DNA of 44,873 bases from Rickettsiales bacterium (GCA_017620845.1 JAGAUJ010000007.1:1-44873); one strand, 5' to 3'. Positions 8,172-17,047 are shown, counted from the stretch's first letter. Program-made: numbers and translations. The notes: generated from the letters alone by a model not told the origin.

Positions 8172-9188
8172 ATGAATATTTTATTATATGTTTGTATATT
8201 GTCTTTCTTTATATCTTTTTTTGGTTTAAAATATTTTATAATCTTATTAAAAAAACATAATAAGTTTCAACCAATAAGAGTTGAAGGACCAGAATCACAT
8301 ATTTTAACAAAAGCAAAAACACCAACAATGGGCGGTGTAATTATGACATTATCAATACTTACAAGTATATTGTGTTTTTGTAATTTAAAATTACCATATA
8401 TTCAAATAATGATTGGTTTTATTATTATATTTTCAATAGTAGGTTTATTGGATGATGTATTTAAAGTGTTTTTAAATAATACAAAAGGTTTCGCTGGTGC
8501 TAAAAAATTAATAATTCAACTAATTACTGCATCTGCTGGTGTTTTGTATTTAATGTCATATAACACTGATTATTTAAGTTATCAAATATATTTGCCAATT
8601 TTTAATTGCGAACTTAATTTTGGTATATTTATTGCTGCTATATATGTATTGATAATTTGTGGTTCTTCTAATGCTTCAAATATAACTGATGGACTTGATG
8701 GTTTATTGTCAATTCCAGTTATTCTTATATCAATAACATATGCTATAATAGTTGCACTTATGCTTAATGGTTATTATTTTTCTGAAATAGCAATAAGTAA
8801 TGAATTGTTATGGAATATATTAATAGTTTTGTGTAGTATAATAGCATCATTTTCTTGTTTCATGATTTATAATCATCATCCAGCAAAAATATTTATGGGA
8901 GATGTGGCAAGTCTTATGATTGGTGCTTTATTGTGCTATATTTCAATATTATTAAAAGTTGAAATATTATATGGCATAATGTCTATATTGTTTATAGTTG
9001 AAATAATGTCATCAGTTTTACAAGTTGCTTGCTATAAAATTACGCACGGACAAAGAAGAATATTTAAAATGGCACCTTTTCATCATCATTTGGAAAAATG
9101 TAATTGGAGTGAAACAAAAATAGTTTGGTCTATGTGGGCTTTTGTTTTTGTTTGTTGTGCTATTAGTTTGGGACTATTTTTGTTGTAG
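8172..9188 (+). CDS. mraY: Phospho-MurNAc-pentapeptide transferase MraY
   Basis: MraY transfers phospho-MurNAc-pentapeptide from UDP to undecaprenyl phosphate, making lipid I at the inner membrane. Visible motifs are QPIRVEGPESH and TPTMGGV near residues 37-56, the aspartate pair in GLLDDVFK, NITDGLDGL near residue 172, GDVASLM, and MAPFHHHLEKCNWSE near the C-terminus. There are about ten hydrophobic segments. The 338 residues are slightly fewer than E. coli's 360. A GAGG-type ribosome site lies just before the ATG, inside the end of the esterase gene. It is separated from the usual mur/fts cluster and is followed by a clear terminator. Confidence 0.96.
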   Translation: MNILLYVCILSFFISFFGLKYFIILLKKHNKFQPIRVEGPESHILTKAKTPTMGGVIMTLSILTSILCFCNLKLPYIQIMIGFIIIFSIVGLLDDVFKVFLNNTKGFAGAKKLIIQLITASAGVLYLMSYNTDYLSYQIYLPIFNCELNFGIFIAAIYVLIICGSSNASNITDGLDGLLSIPVILISITYAIIVALMLNGYYFSEIAISNELLWNILIVLCSIIASFSCFMIYNHHPAKIFMGDVASLMIGALLCYISILLKVEILYGIMSILFIVEIMSSVLQVACYKITHGQRRIFKMAPFHHHLEKCNWSETKIVWSMWAFVFVCCAISLGLFLL

Positions 9189-9209
9189 TTTTAAAATAGT
9201 TTAAAAAAT

Positions 9210-9246
9210 AACCCCAACAACATAATTTGTCGGGGTTTTTTGTTGT
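9210..9246 (+). terminator. Terminator after mraY
   Basis: AACCCC...ACA pairs with TGT...GGGGTT around an 8-base loop, and the GGGG arm runs into a run of six T's. Confidence 0.85.
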
Positions 9247-9269
9247 TTTTTGATAATTTTGTATTGTGT

Positions 9270-9809
9270 TTATTGTTTGTTGTGATTGTGTATTAATAAA
9301 ACAATTGTTTTATACAATAAAAATGTAAATAACAATACTGTTAAAGCACTTTTAATAAAAAACAAATCCGTTAAAAATAAAAAGTAATAAGCCATTATAT
9401 TAGTTAGTATTTTACAAAACATATTTGTTGTTACATCATAATCGCTATAAAATGGTGTAAGCATCAATATTAACATTACTATAGACAATATAGATAATAT
9501 CTTACTTATTTTAGATACCTTCTTATTATCTTTATATGTGCGACCAATTATAAATATATCTATTATTGTCATTATTGAAAAAGCAATAAAAAACACTAAA
9601 AAACCATCATCATCACCATAAAAATATGTCATGAATTCTAAATATTTGAATTCATTTATTCCAAATGGGAACCAATATAATCCAAATGTAACCGATAATA
9701 TAGTTAAAACATTAATTAATCTATTTTTAAATTTATAATTAATATAGTTTAGTATTAACGTTCCAATTGGAAGTAATACTAATAAGCAGTATATTATATT
9801 CCACAACAT
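9270..9809 (-). CDS. Multi-pass membrane protein M1 (candidate immunity protein, copy 1)
   Basis: This 179-residue protein is mostly hydrophobic, with about five predicted membrane segments. It is a close paralogue of the next gene (9914-10468). They share NYINYKFKNRLIN, LTILSVTFGLYWFPFGI, FKYLEFMTYF and IAFSIMTIIDIFII nearly unchanged, and the DNA is almost identical over bases 9640-9745 versus 10285-10395. The duplication is therefore recent. I recognise no family. The neighbour X (10539-11057) looks like a papain-like effector, so M1 and M2 could be its immunity proteins; this is inference from gene order. A Shine-Dalgarno site is not evident, in contrast to M2. It lies 70 bases after the remnant X', the same spacing as M2 after X. 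Confidence 0.75.
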   Translation of the reverse strand: MLWNIIYCLLVLLPIGTLILNYINYKFKNRLINVLTILSVTFGLYWFPFGINEFKYLEFMTYFYGDDDGFLVFFIAFSIMTIIDIFIIGRTYKDNKKVSKISKILSILSIVMLILMLTPFYSDYDVTTNMFCKILTNIMAYYFLFLTDLFFIKSALTVLLFTFLLYKTIVLLIHNHNKQ

Positions 9810-9840
9810 ATACTTTTATTTATTATTAATATTTAATTAT

Positions 9841-9870
9841 CTACACTTTATTGTATATGATAAAGTATAG
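9841..9870 (-). terminator. Hairpin after the X' remnant
   Basis: On the minus strand an 11-base-pair stem (CTATACTTTAT with ATAAAGTGTAG, one G-U pair) lies just after the stop of the X' fragment. It occupies the position of the longer palindrome that follows intact X, so it appears to be its diverged copy. No strong T-run is present. Confidence 0.45.
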
Positions 9871-9879
9871 ACAGTGTAA

Positions 9880-9918
9880 TTATTGTTCCCACCAATATCT
9901 TCTGGGTCTATTTTTATT
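9880..9918 (-). pseudogene. X' remnant: last 13 codons of a duplicated X gene
   Basis: These 39 bases encode NKNRPRRYWWEQ and a stop. They differ at one base from the end of the intact X gene (10539-10577). The rest of this X copy is gone, and the fragment runs directly into the 3' end of M2, overlapping its last codons in another frame. It proves that the unit X-M was once duplicated in tandem and that one X was then deleted. Confidence 0.85.
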
Positions 9919-10468
9919 GTTTAATTCTATCTTTAATATTTTGTATTAATAAAACAATTGTTTTGTATAGTAAAAATATAAATAGTAATACTGTTAAAAT
10001 AGGCTTTGACAAAAATGGCACTAATACACATATGCCACAAATATATTCAATATATTTTATTACTTTGCACAATATACTTGTTGTTACATAATCATTATAA
10101 CTTGGTGCAAGTATTAATATTAACATTATTATAGATAGTATAAATAATATTTTACTTAATATAAAAACTTTCTTATTGTTCTTATATATACGATTGATTA
10201 TAAATATATCTATTATTGTCATTATTGAAAAGGCAATAACATATACCACAACTCCATCATCATTACCACAAAAATATGTCATGAATTCTAAATATTTGAA
10301 TCCTTTTATCCCAAAAGGAAACCAATATAATCCAAATGTAACCGATAATATAGTTAAAATATTAATTAATCTATTTTTAAATTTATAATTAATATAATTT
10401 AGTATAACAACCATAATAGAACAAAATAATGGTAATAAATAATAAAACATTATACCCCAATATATCAT
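9914..10468 (-). CDS. Multi-pass membrane protein M2 (candidate immunity protein, copy 2)
   Basis: This 184-residue hydrophobic protein is the paralogue of M1. Its N-terminal two thirds are nearly identical to M1; the segment around residues 125-160 and the last ten residues differ. It has a strong Shine-Dalgarno element (AAGGAG, just upstream of the ATG at 10468). It lies 70 bases downstream of X on the same strand, so it would be expressed with or after X. The two acidic/charged loops (for example GNDDG versus GDDDG) vary between the copies, as is common in diversifying immunity proteins. I recognise no named family, and the immunity role is inferred only from context. Confidence 0.75.
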   Translation of the reverse strand: MIYWGIMFYYLLPLFCSIMVVILNYINYKFKNRLINILTILSVTFGLYWFPFGIKGFKYLEFMTYFCGNDDGVVVYVIAFSIMTIIDIFIINRIYKNNKKVFILSKILFILSIIMLILILAPSYNDYVTTSILCKVIKYIEYICGICVLVPFLSKPILTVLLFIFLLYKTIVLLIQNIKDRIKQ

Positions 10469-10497
10469 ACAAACTCCTTAAATATATTATTATTTAT

Positions 10498-10533
10498 ATA
10501 CTTAGATTTTATTATATAATAAAATCTAAGTAT
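10498..10533. repeat. Perfect 36-base palindrome after X
   Basis: The bases from 10498 to 10533 are their own reverse complement, centred on TATA, with arms beginning ATACTTAGATTTTATTA. It starts six bases after the X stop codon and precedes the M2 ribosome site. It may act as a terminator or mRNA-processing hairpin that lowers M2 read-through, or as a protein-binding site. Confidence 0.8.
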
Positions 10534-10538
10534 GTTAT

Positions 10539-11057
10539 TTATTGTTCCCACCAATATCTTCTTGGTCTATTTTTATTTATTTCACAACTTCTACCATTAT
10601 CTCTTTCAAATCTATTTCCATTTTCTCTATAAATTCTATCATATTCCATATTTACTGCATGTTTATAATCATGACAGTTATGATGTCTACCTTGAATTGG
10701 GTTTGAAACCATAACATAATTATCTCTTCTATAGAAATAGGCCACATTATCTTCTGCTTGTCTCATTAGTCCATCATGTCTACATATTTCACCATTTTGA
10801 GGAGCATAAATACCATATTTATTTAAATATTTTGGATCGTCACTATCAACTCCCTTATTTCGACCAAAATAACCACTATTAGTCCCATCACTATAAAACC
10901 CATGATCATGTCTCACATAACTATTAATGTGACCAGCTGTTTCTCCAAATAATGTATCTATTGGTCTTTGCCTCCATTCGTGTTGTTCCCGACAAAAAGT
11001 AAACAAACTTGTGAAAATTGCCAATTCACAAATCATAAAAAAATATATTATTTCCAT
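10539..11057 (-). CDS. Small exported protein X with permuted papain-like (NlpC-like) motifs; candidate toxin
   Basis: This 172-residue protein begins with a hydrophobic segment (residues 2-22) that could be a signal or membrane anchor. The rest is polar. It carries a GHINSYVRH motif (His43), then a GFYSDGTNSGYFG stretch, and later GRHHNCHDYKHAV (Cys128). The order His, then Gly/aromatic turn, then NC-x-DY resembles circularly permuted papain-like/NlpC domains in the tips of Rhs and type VI effectors. That similarity is from motif memory and is tentative. The C-terminus is basic and Trp-rich (RPRRYWWEQ). G+C is visibly higher than in the flanks. It is followed by paralogous membrane genes M2 and M1 and has a truncated twin X', as expected for a polymorphic toxin locus. 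A TTGACA box lies 29 bases upstream of the start, but the -10 is poor. Other possibilities are a peptidoglycan hydrolase or an orphan lipoprotein. Confidence 0.65.
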   Translation of the reverse strand: MEIIYFFMICELAIFTSLFTFCREQHEWRQRPIDTLFGETAGHINSYVRHDHGFYSDGTNSGYFGRNKGVDSDDPKYLNKYGIYAPQNGEICRHDGLMRQAEDNVAYFYRRDNYVMVSNPIQGRHHNCHDYKHAVNMEYDRIYRENGNRFERDNGRSCEINKNRPRRYWWEQ

Positions 11058-11268
11058 ACTTTATGCTTACATATATAATTGTATTTGTCAAGTAATAAAA
11101 CAAAATTTGTTATTATTTGTATATATACTTTGTTTTGTTATTATGGAATGTTGAAAAATATAGTTATGCAGTTGAAAATATCTTAAATAAAAATATTTTA
11201 ATAATATATTGAAAATAGCAAAATTAATTCTATATTATAAAGTATAATGTAAATCAAATTTTAAAAAG

Positions 11269-14025
11269 ATGTTAAAAAATATTGCAAGCAGAATTTTTGG
11301 TTCAGCAAATGACAGAGAAATTAAAAAATTAAAAGAAATAGTAAAAATAATAAATGATATTGAGAAGAATTACATATCTTTAAGCGATGATGGTTTAAAA
11401 GAACAAACAAATATTTTAAAAGCAAGACTAAAAGCTGGCGAAACATTAGATCAAATTTTGCCACAAGCATTTGCAGTTGTTAGAGAGGCAACAAAAAGAA
11501 CACTTGGTATAAGGGCTTTTGATGTTCAATTAATTGGTGCTATGGTTTTACATAAAGGTATGATTGCAGAAATGAAGACTGGTGAAGGTAAAACACTTGT
11601 TGCTGTGTTTGCGGCTTATTTAAATGCTCTAACAGAGAAGGGGGTTCATATAGTTACAGTTAATGATTATCTTGCAAAAAGAGATAGTGAGTGGATGGGA
11701 CAAATATATAAGTTTTTGGGTTTAAGTGTTGGTTGTGTTTTACAACAAATGACTGATGAGCAAAGACAAAGAGCATATAATTGTGATATAACTTACGGAA
11801 CAAATAGCGAATTTGGTTTTGATTATTTAAGAGATAATATGAAAATTGACAAAGAAAGGTTATCTCAAAGGGAGTTTTATTATGCAATAGTTGATGAGGT
11901 GGATTCAATTTTAATTGATGAAGCAAGAACTCCATTAATTATATCCGGTGCAACTGATGATAATTCAAAATTATACATAGATGTAAATAATGTAATTAAA
12001 AAAGTTGAAGATTCTTTGTGTTCTATTGATGAAAAAGAAAGAACGGTTGTTTTAACAGAGGAAGGAACTGAATATGTTGAAAAAGTTTTAAAAAACTTAG
12101 GTATAATACATGCAGATTCAAATTTATATGATTTACAAAATATGAATGTAGTGCATCATATAAATCAAGCATTAAAAGCACACAAATTATTTAAAAATGA
12201 AGTGGATTATATGGTAAAGGATGGACAAGTTTTGCTTGTTGATGAATTTACTGGAAGAATAATGGATGGTAGAAGATTTTCAGATGGTTTACATCAGGCA
12301 TTGGAAGCAAAAGAGGGTGTAAAAATACAAAATGAAAATCAAACACTTGCAAGTATTACATATCAAAATTATTTTAGATTATATCCAAAATTAGCGGGTA
12401 TGACTGGAACTGCAATGACTGAATCTGTTGAATTTGAATATATTTATAACTTAAAAGTTATAGAAGTTCCAACAAATGTTCCAGTTCAAAGAAAAGATGA
12501 AGATGATGTTATATATAAAACAGAAGCAGAAAAATACAAAGCAATAATTAGACAAGTTAAAGAGTGTTATGATAGAAATCAACCAGTTTTAGTGGGAACT
12601 GTAAGTATTGAAAAATCTGAAAAATTATCAAAAATGTTAAAAGCAGAAAAAATACCTCATAATGTTTTAAATGCTAAATATCACGAAAAAGAAGCATATA
12701 TTATAGCGCAGGCTGGTAAACCAAAGGCAGTCACAATTGCTACAAATATGGCAGGTAGAGGAACTGATATAAAACTTGGTGGAACTGCTGAATTTGAAAT
12801 TAAAGAAATTAATAATGATCCAAATTTAAGTGAAGAAGAAAAAAGATCTACAATAAATAGACTTGAAAATGAAATAAAAGATAACAAAGAAATAGTTGTT
12901 GAGGCTGGTGGTTTATTTATTTTAGGAACTGAAAGACACGAAAGTAGAAGAATAGACAACCAATTAAGAGGACGATCTGGAAGACAAGGCGATGTGGGTG
13001 CTTCAAAATTTTTCTTGTCTTTACAAGATGATTTAATGAGAATTTTTGGAACTGACAAATTAGCAAATATGTTGACTAAATTAGGTTTGAAAGATGATGA
13101 AGCAATTGTTCATCCTTGGATAAGTAAATCATTAGAAAAAGCACAAAAAAAGGTGGAAAATATACATTATGAAATGAGAAAAAATGTGCTAAAATATGAT
13201 GATGTTGTAAATACACAAAGAAGAGTGATTTTTGAACAAAGAAGAGATATAATGTTTGCTGATTCTGTTGAACCAGAAATTGAATATATGATAAAGACTA
13301 AAAATACTGAATTAATTGACTTTTTTATACCAGTAAAAACAAAAATTGAAGAGTGTGATGTTGATGGTTTGAAGAGTGAGTTAAATAGAATTTATGGAAC
13401 AGATTTTTATTTAAGTGAGTATATAAATAATAATAAAAAAACTGTTAATAGAAATAGTATTTTAGAAAAATTACAAGCGGAAGTTAGTGGCTTCTTTGGA
13501 GATAAAATTAAAGAATATGGAGAAGAAGTTATTAAAACTATGCAAAAACATATATATTTATTGACAATAGATAGATTTTGGAAAGATCATTTATATGCGC
13601 TTGATAAAATGCGACAAGGTATAGGTTTAAGGGCTTACGGTCAAAAAGATCCGTTGTTAGAGTATAAAAAAGAGGCTTATGAATTGTTTGAAACTTTGAT
13701 GTATAATATAAGTGATGAAGTTATAATGATTTTGGCAAAGGCAAAAATTTCTATTGAATCGCCAATTAAAAGTCAAATAAAAGTTTCCAATAGTGGTAAT
13801 ATAAAAGACAATAGACAAGAACTTGTAAATCAGATGAATTTTATGCAGTCTCAAAAAGAGGGTGTTTTAAATGGTGTTGGTAAACAAGAAACTGTTATAA
13901 ATAGAGCAAAAGATGGAAATTTTGATCCAAATGATAAGGCTACTTGGGGAAGAGTTGGAAGAAATGATTTGTGTCCATGTGGTTCTGGAAAAAAATATAA
14001 ACAGTGTTGTGGAAAAATAGAATAA
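11269..14025 (+). CDS. secA: Preprotein translocase ATPase SecA
   Basis: SecA is the motor that pushes unfolded preproteins through SecYEG. The 918-residue protein shows the DEAD-type ATPase core: MKTGEGKTL (Walker A, around residues 102-110), VDEVDSILIDEARTPLI (Walker B region, near 206-222), TGTAMTE, TNMAGRGTDIKLGG and QLRGRSGRQGD. The preprotein crosslinking and helical scaffold domains follow. The C-terminus holds a complete zinc-binding tail, CPCGSGKKYKQCC, which binds SecB or the ribosome in other species. The length is close to E. coli (901). The upstream 211 bases contain only AT-rich promoter-like sequence. iscU follows 44 bases later. Confidence 0.98.
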   Translation: MLKNIASRIFGSANDREIKKLKEIVKIINDIEKNYISLSDDGLKEQTNILKARLKAGETLDQILPQAFAVVREATKRTLGIRAFDVQLIGAMVLHKGMIAEMKTGEGKTLVAVFAAYLNALTEKGVHIVTVNDYLAKRDSEWMGQIYKFLGLSVGCVLQQMTDEQRQRAYNCDITYGTNSEFGFDYLRDNMKIDKERLSQREFYYAIVDEVDSILIDEARTPLIISGATDDNSKLYIDVNNVIKKVEDSLCSIDEKERTVVLTEEGTEYVEKVLKNLGIIHADSNLYDLQNMNVVHHINQALKAHKLFKNEVDYMVKDGQVLLVDEFTGRIMDGRRFSDGLHQALEAKEGVKIQNENQTLASITYQNYFRLYPKLAGMTGTAMTESVEFEYIYNLKVIEVPTNVPVQRKDEDDVIYKTEAEKYKAIIRQVKECYDRNQPVLVGTVSIEKSEKLSKMLKAEKIPHNVLNAKYHEKEAYIIAQAGKPKAVTIATNMAGRGTDIKLGGTAEFEIKEINNDPNLSEEEKRSTINRLENEIKDNKEIVVEAGGLFILGTERHESRRIDNQLRGRSGRQGDVGASKFFLSLQDDLMRIFGTDKLANMLTKLGLKDDEAIVHPWISKSLEKAQKKVENIHYEMRKNVLKYDDVVNTQRRVIFEQRRDIMFADSVEPEIEYMIKTKNTELIDFFIPVKTKIEECDVDGLKSELNRIYGTDFYLSEYINNNKKTVNRNSILEKLQAEVSGFFGDKIKEYGEEVIKTMQKHIYLLTIDRFWKDHLYALDKMRQGIGLRAYGQKDPLLEYKKEAYELFETLMYNISDEVIMILAKAKISIESPIKSQIKVSNSGNIKDNRQELVNQMNFMQSQKEGVLNGVGKQETVINRAKDGNFDPNDKATWGRVGRNDLCPCGSGKKYKQCCGKIE

Positions 14026-14069
14026 ATTGGAAATTTGGTAAATATTATTAATTAATATATGAGGTAATT

Positions 14070-14450
14070 ATGCCATATTCAAAAAAGATGTTGGATCATT
14101 GTGAGAATCCAAGAAATGTTGGTAGTTTGGATGAAAATGATCAAAATGTTGGAACTGGTTTGATAGGTTCGCCGGTTTGTGGTGATATGTTAAAATTTCA
14201 AATAAAAGTTGAAAATGGAGTTATTGTTGATGCGAAATTTAAGACTTTTGGTTGTGGTGGAGCAATTTCTTCAAGTTCTTTAACGACTGAAAAGGTTATT
14301 GGTAAAACGCTTGAAGAGGCGATGGAGGTAAAAAATAAGGATATAGTTGCGGAATTGGAATTGCCAAAGGCAAAGATTCATTGTTCTGTTATGGCGGAAG
14401 AGGCTATACATGAGGCAATAAGTGATTATAAGAGAAAAAATGGTATATAA
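14070..14450 (+). CDS. iscU: Iron-sulfur cluster scaffold IscU
   Basis: IscU is the scaffold on which Fe-S clusters are assembled. All key residues are present in 126 amino acids: Cys37 with Asp39 (GSPVCGD), Cys62 (FGCGGAISSSS) and Cys105 (KIHCSVMAEEAI). The LPPVK-type chaperone-recognition motif appears as LPKAK. A GAGG ribosome site precedes the ATG. In Rickettsiales and other bacteria iscU usually lies beside iscS, iscA, hscBA or fdx. Here none of those is nearby: the neighbours are secA upstream and, after a 229-base gap, a HAD phosphatase. Confidence 0.96.
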   Translation: MPYSKKMLDHCENPRNVGSLDENDQNVGTGLIGSPVCGDMLKFQIKVENGVIVDAKFKTFGCGGAISSSSLTTEKVIGKTLEEAMEVKNKDIVAELELPKAKIHCSVMAEEAIHEAISDYKRKNGI

Positions 14451-14679
14451 GATATTTTAAATTAAGTAATATTAATGTCTAATATTTACAATAGTATTTT
14501 TGAGTTGGACGATGTTGATGCGCTGTGTTTATTGTGTGTAAGTTTTGTTGGTTTGAGGATGTGTAAAATTTTATATTATTTACTATTTGTTAGAATTTTT
14601 TTATTAAATAGAATTTTTATTGTATAATTATTTTTAAACATTAACATTTAAATATCATTATAAATAAAAAAGACACAAA

Positions 14680-15684
14680 TTGAAAATAAACACAAGCAGA
14701 GAATTTAAAGATATATTATTAAGTTATGACATAATCTTATTTGACTTTTTAGGTGTAATATCTAACGGTAGCAGTCCAATAAGTGGTGGTAGTGATTTAA
14801 TGGAATTTTTAAAACAAAACAACAAAATTGTATCCTTTGTTTCAAATTCACCAACACAAACTGTTGATTTTCAAAAACATTTATCACTTGTTTATAATAT
14901 AAATAAAAATAAACACTATGATTTAACAATAACTTCTGGTGATGTATCTGCTGATATTCTCAAAGACGGTTTATTAAAATCAAAAGATGGTAAAGATTAC
15001 AAAAATTGTTATATTTTTGGAAAAGTGCAAGACAATAATTTACTAAAAAATATTTCTTACAACATAGTTGATAATTTAGAAGAAGCAGATTTTATTTATG
15101 TTGCTTATCCACAATTAAGTTTGGAAGAGTATAATAATATTGATGAAAAATATGAACAATTCTTATTTGAATCAACAATGTATGAAGAGAAATATTTTGA
15201 TTCTACAAGTGTAGAGTTATTTATGGAAAAAATTAAGTTATTTAAACAATATAATCTTCCAATGTTTAGTGATTGCCAAGATCTTGTTGCTATGCAAAAA
15301 GATAAAAATAGTCAAAAATTAAATTATGTTGTAAGACAAGGTTCAATAACCACTGAATATAAAAAACTTGGTGGAAAAGTTGTTGATATTTCAAAACCTT
15401 CGTCTGTAATTTATAATTATACTTTTAAAAAAATAAAAAATAATCTTAATACTAATGCTAAAGGTAAAAAAATATTAATGATTGGTGACACAATAGATAC
15501 TGATATTTTGGGCGCTTATAATGCTATGACAGATTTAAATATTAAGGTTGATAGCATGCTAACTTTGTGTGGTGTTACTGGAAAATATTTTAATAAAAAT
15601 ATTGATAAGATTAATGATTATTTAGTGCAAAATAATATACCGTTGAATTATGTTGTTGATGGTGTTTGGGTAATTAATGAGTAA
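14680..15684 (+). CDS. HAD-superfamily class IIA hydrolase (TIGR01459-like)
   Basis: A cytoplasmic phosphatase-like protein of the HAD IIA group (NagD/phosphoglycolate phosphatase relatives). Motif I is IILFDFLGVISNG near residue 18; the DxWG-type subfamily likewise lacks the second Asp of DxD. SFVSNSPTQT is motif II. LMIGDTIDTDILGAYNA near residue 265 is motif IV. The chosen start is the TTG at 14680, which gives a normal HAD N-terminus; no ATG fits. The length of 334 residues is somewhat above the family's usual size (about 240-290), with an insertion in the cap around residues 120-190. The substrate is unknown. A perfect hairpin terminator follows. Confidence 0.8.
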   Translation: MKINTSREFKDILLSYDIILFDFLGVISNGSSPISGGSDLMEFLKQNNKIVSFVSNSPTQTVDFQKHLSLVYNINKNKHYDLTITSGDVSADILKDGLLKSKDGKDYKNCYIFGKVQDNNLLKNISYNIVDNLEEADFIYVAYPQLSLEEYNNIDEKYEQFLFESTMYEEKYFDSTSVELFMEKIKLFKQYNLPMFSDCQDLVAMQKDKNSQKLNYVVRQGSITTEYKKLGGKVVDISKPSSVIYNYTFKKIKNNLNTNAKGKKILMIGDTIDTDILGAYNAMTDLNIKVDSMLTLCGVTGKYFNKNIDKINDYLVQNNIPLNYVVDGVWVINE

Positions 15685-15703
15685 ATAATAAATTAACAAT
15701 TAT

Positions 15704-15738
15704 AAAAATAACCACCTGTTAAACTTATGGTTATTTTT
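15704..15738. terminator. Bidirectional terminator between HAD gene and TPR gene
   Basis: AAAAATAACCA (15704-15714) pairs perfectly with TGGTTATTTTT (15728-15738) around a 13-base loop. A- and T-runs are built into the arms, so it can serve both convergent genes. Confidence 0.85.
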
Positions 15739-15758
15739 GTTTTTCAGTAGCAAAATTA

Positions 15759-16820
15759 TTAATTAAAAATGTTTACACTAATCATTTCTGGACATCTATT
15801 TTGAACATTTTCTATATCCATCATACTATCATTATCCTTAAAATATATTTTTGCCATGCCTCTTAAATATACAGAACTACAATATATTAATTTTTCACTA
15901 CCCTCATTATGAGATGTTTTAAATAATCTTACGGCCCTATCTGCATATTGTAATACTTTACTATATTTTTCTTTTTGATTTACCATATTGCTTGTATAAT
16001 ATATAGATGCCAATGTATAATATACTTCACTGCTTTCATATATTTTTGATAAGTCTTCATAACATTTAATTGCATCCTCTGTATATTTTGGATTATTTAA
16101 TTTTGAACTATTTAAGTATTTTGCTAAACATAAATTTTTTCTTGCTTCTAAATGATTCGGGTGTTGTTTTAAAAACATATCAAGTTTTTGTAGTGCAGCT
16201 ACATATTGTTCATTTTTCATCATTCTTTTAGCGCTTATCAAGGCATTTTCTTTTATAATTTTATCATTGTTAAATTTTGTTGTTGAGAAATCTGTTATCA
16301 TAAAAAAATTATTTCCTGATGTATAATTTTTACCTAAATATAACAGTTCTATTTGTATTTGAGAATTTTTTTGAACTGCTTTTTCCAGTTTTGCTAATAT
16401 TGGTGTTTGAATAATAAAATTATACAATTTACCATTGTCAACAATGTTTATTTCTTTGTAAAACATATTAATTTGGTTGTTTATTAGAGTTATTTGTGTG
16501 TCTGTGCTGTTACTAAAATTGTCTTTAATGTATTTTGCATCTAACCATTTTCGTAAAAATTTTTTGCTTCTGTCTGTTAAGGGTCTTGTTTGTGTATTGT
16601 TGTATGTTATTGTTGTATAATATCTGTCTGTGGAAAACATATAAACCATTTCTGGCACTTGGTCAATTTCTGCTTTTCCTTCGTTAATATTAATTAATTT
16701 ATTGTATTTTTCTTGTTTTAAAACTTTATCTAAATCTTTTAAGTTTACTGTTGCTGATTCATTTGCTGTTGCATTTGCTACAAATATTGTAAATATTAAT
16801 AGTGGTAATATTTTTTTCAT
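15759..16820 (-). CDS. Exported TPR-repeat protein of unknown function
   Basis: I start at the ATG at 16820, because it gives a clean signal peptide (MKKILPLLIFTIFVANATA, cut near ATA-NES). An upstream in-frame ATG adds a Lys-rich 18-residue extension with no ribosome site. The mature protein has a mixed N-terminal domain (residues 20-190) without recognised motifs. Tetratricopeptide-like helices follow from about residue 195, including YVAALQKLDMFLKQHPNHLEA and a run of Tyr/Ser-rich pairs to residue 320. It is probably periplasmic, and TPR domains bind partner proteins. It stands alone between two terminator/promoter regions. Two cysteines near the end (C-S-S and R-C-P) could form a disulfide. 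Confidence 0.75.
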   Translation of the reverse strand: MKKILPLLIFTIFVANATANESATVNLKDLDKVLKQEKYNKLININEGKAEIDQVPEMVYMFSTDRYYTTITYNNTQTRPLTDRSKKFLRKWLDAKYIKDNFSNSTDTQITLINNQINMFYKEINIVDNGKLYNFIIQTPILAKLEKAVQKNSQIQIELLYLGKNYTSGNNFFMITDFSTTKFNNDKIIKENALISAKRMMKNEQYVAALQKLDMFLKQHPNHLEARKNLCLAKYLNSSKLNNPKYTEDAIKCYEDLSKIYESSEVYYTLASIYYTSNMVNQKEKYSKVLQYADRAVRLFKTSHNEGSEKLIYCSSVYLRGMAKIYFKDNDSMMDIENVQNRCPEMISVNIFN

Positions 16821-16987
16821 GGATTTGTGTTTTGTTTTGTGAATATATAATAATTTGAAAATAAGTTTTTTCAAGTGTTATTAACGTTAAGATTTTGAAT
16901 TGTTATTTATGTTATATTGTTGTTGATTATTTATAAAAATGATGTAATAATATAAATTATAGTAATATTTTTATAAACATTATCTAC

Positions 16988-17015
16988 TTGACATTTAACC
17001 AAAATACTATATTAT
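16988..17015 (+). promoter_or_regulatory. Promoter of the ABC-F gene
   Basis: TTGACA (16988-16993) and TATTAT (17010-17015) are spaced by 16 bases. Transcription would begin near 17022, giving an unusually long leader of about 155 nt before the ABC-F start. Confidence 0.65.
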
Positions 17016-17047
17016 CTTAACATAATTTACATTTTTATTAACAATAA

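Noticed and set aside
11055..11093. Promoter giving a leaderless mRNA for X
   Set aside because: The TTGACA box is perfect, but the -10 at the right spacing (AAGCAT) matches only half of the consensus, so I did not list it as a promoter.
12681..13058. Minus-strand 125-residue frame inside secA
   Set aside because: secA is fully supported by motifs across this interval, and the opposite frame has no start signal.
14475..14627. A 50-codon frame between iscU and the HAD gene
   Set aside because: There is no ribosome site, composition is Leu/Phe/Ile-rich as expected by chance in AT-rich DNA, and no family is recognisable.
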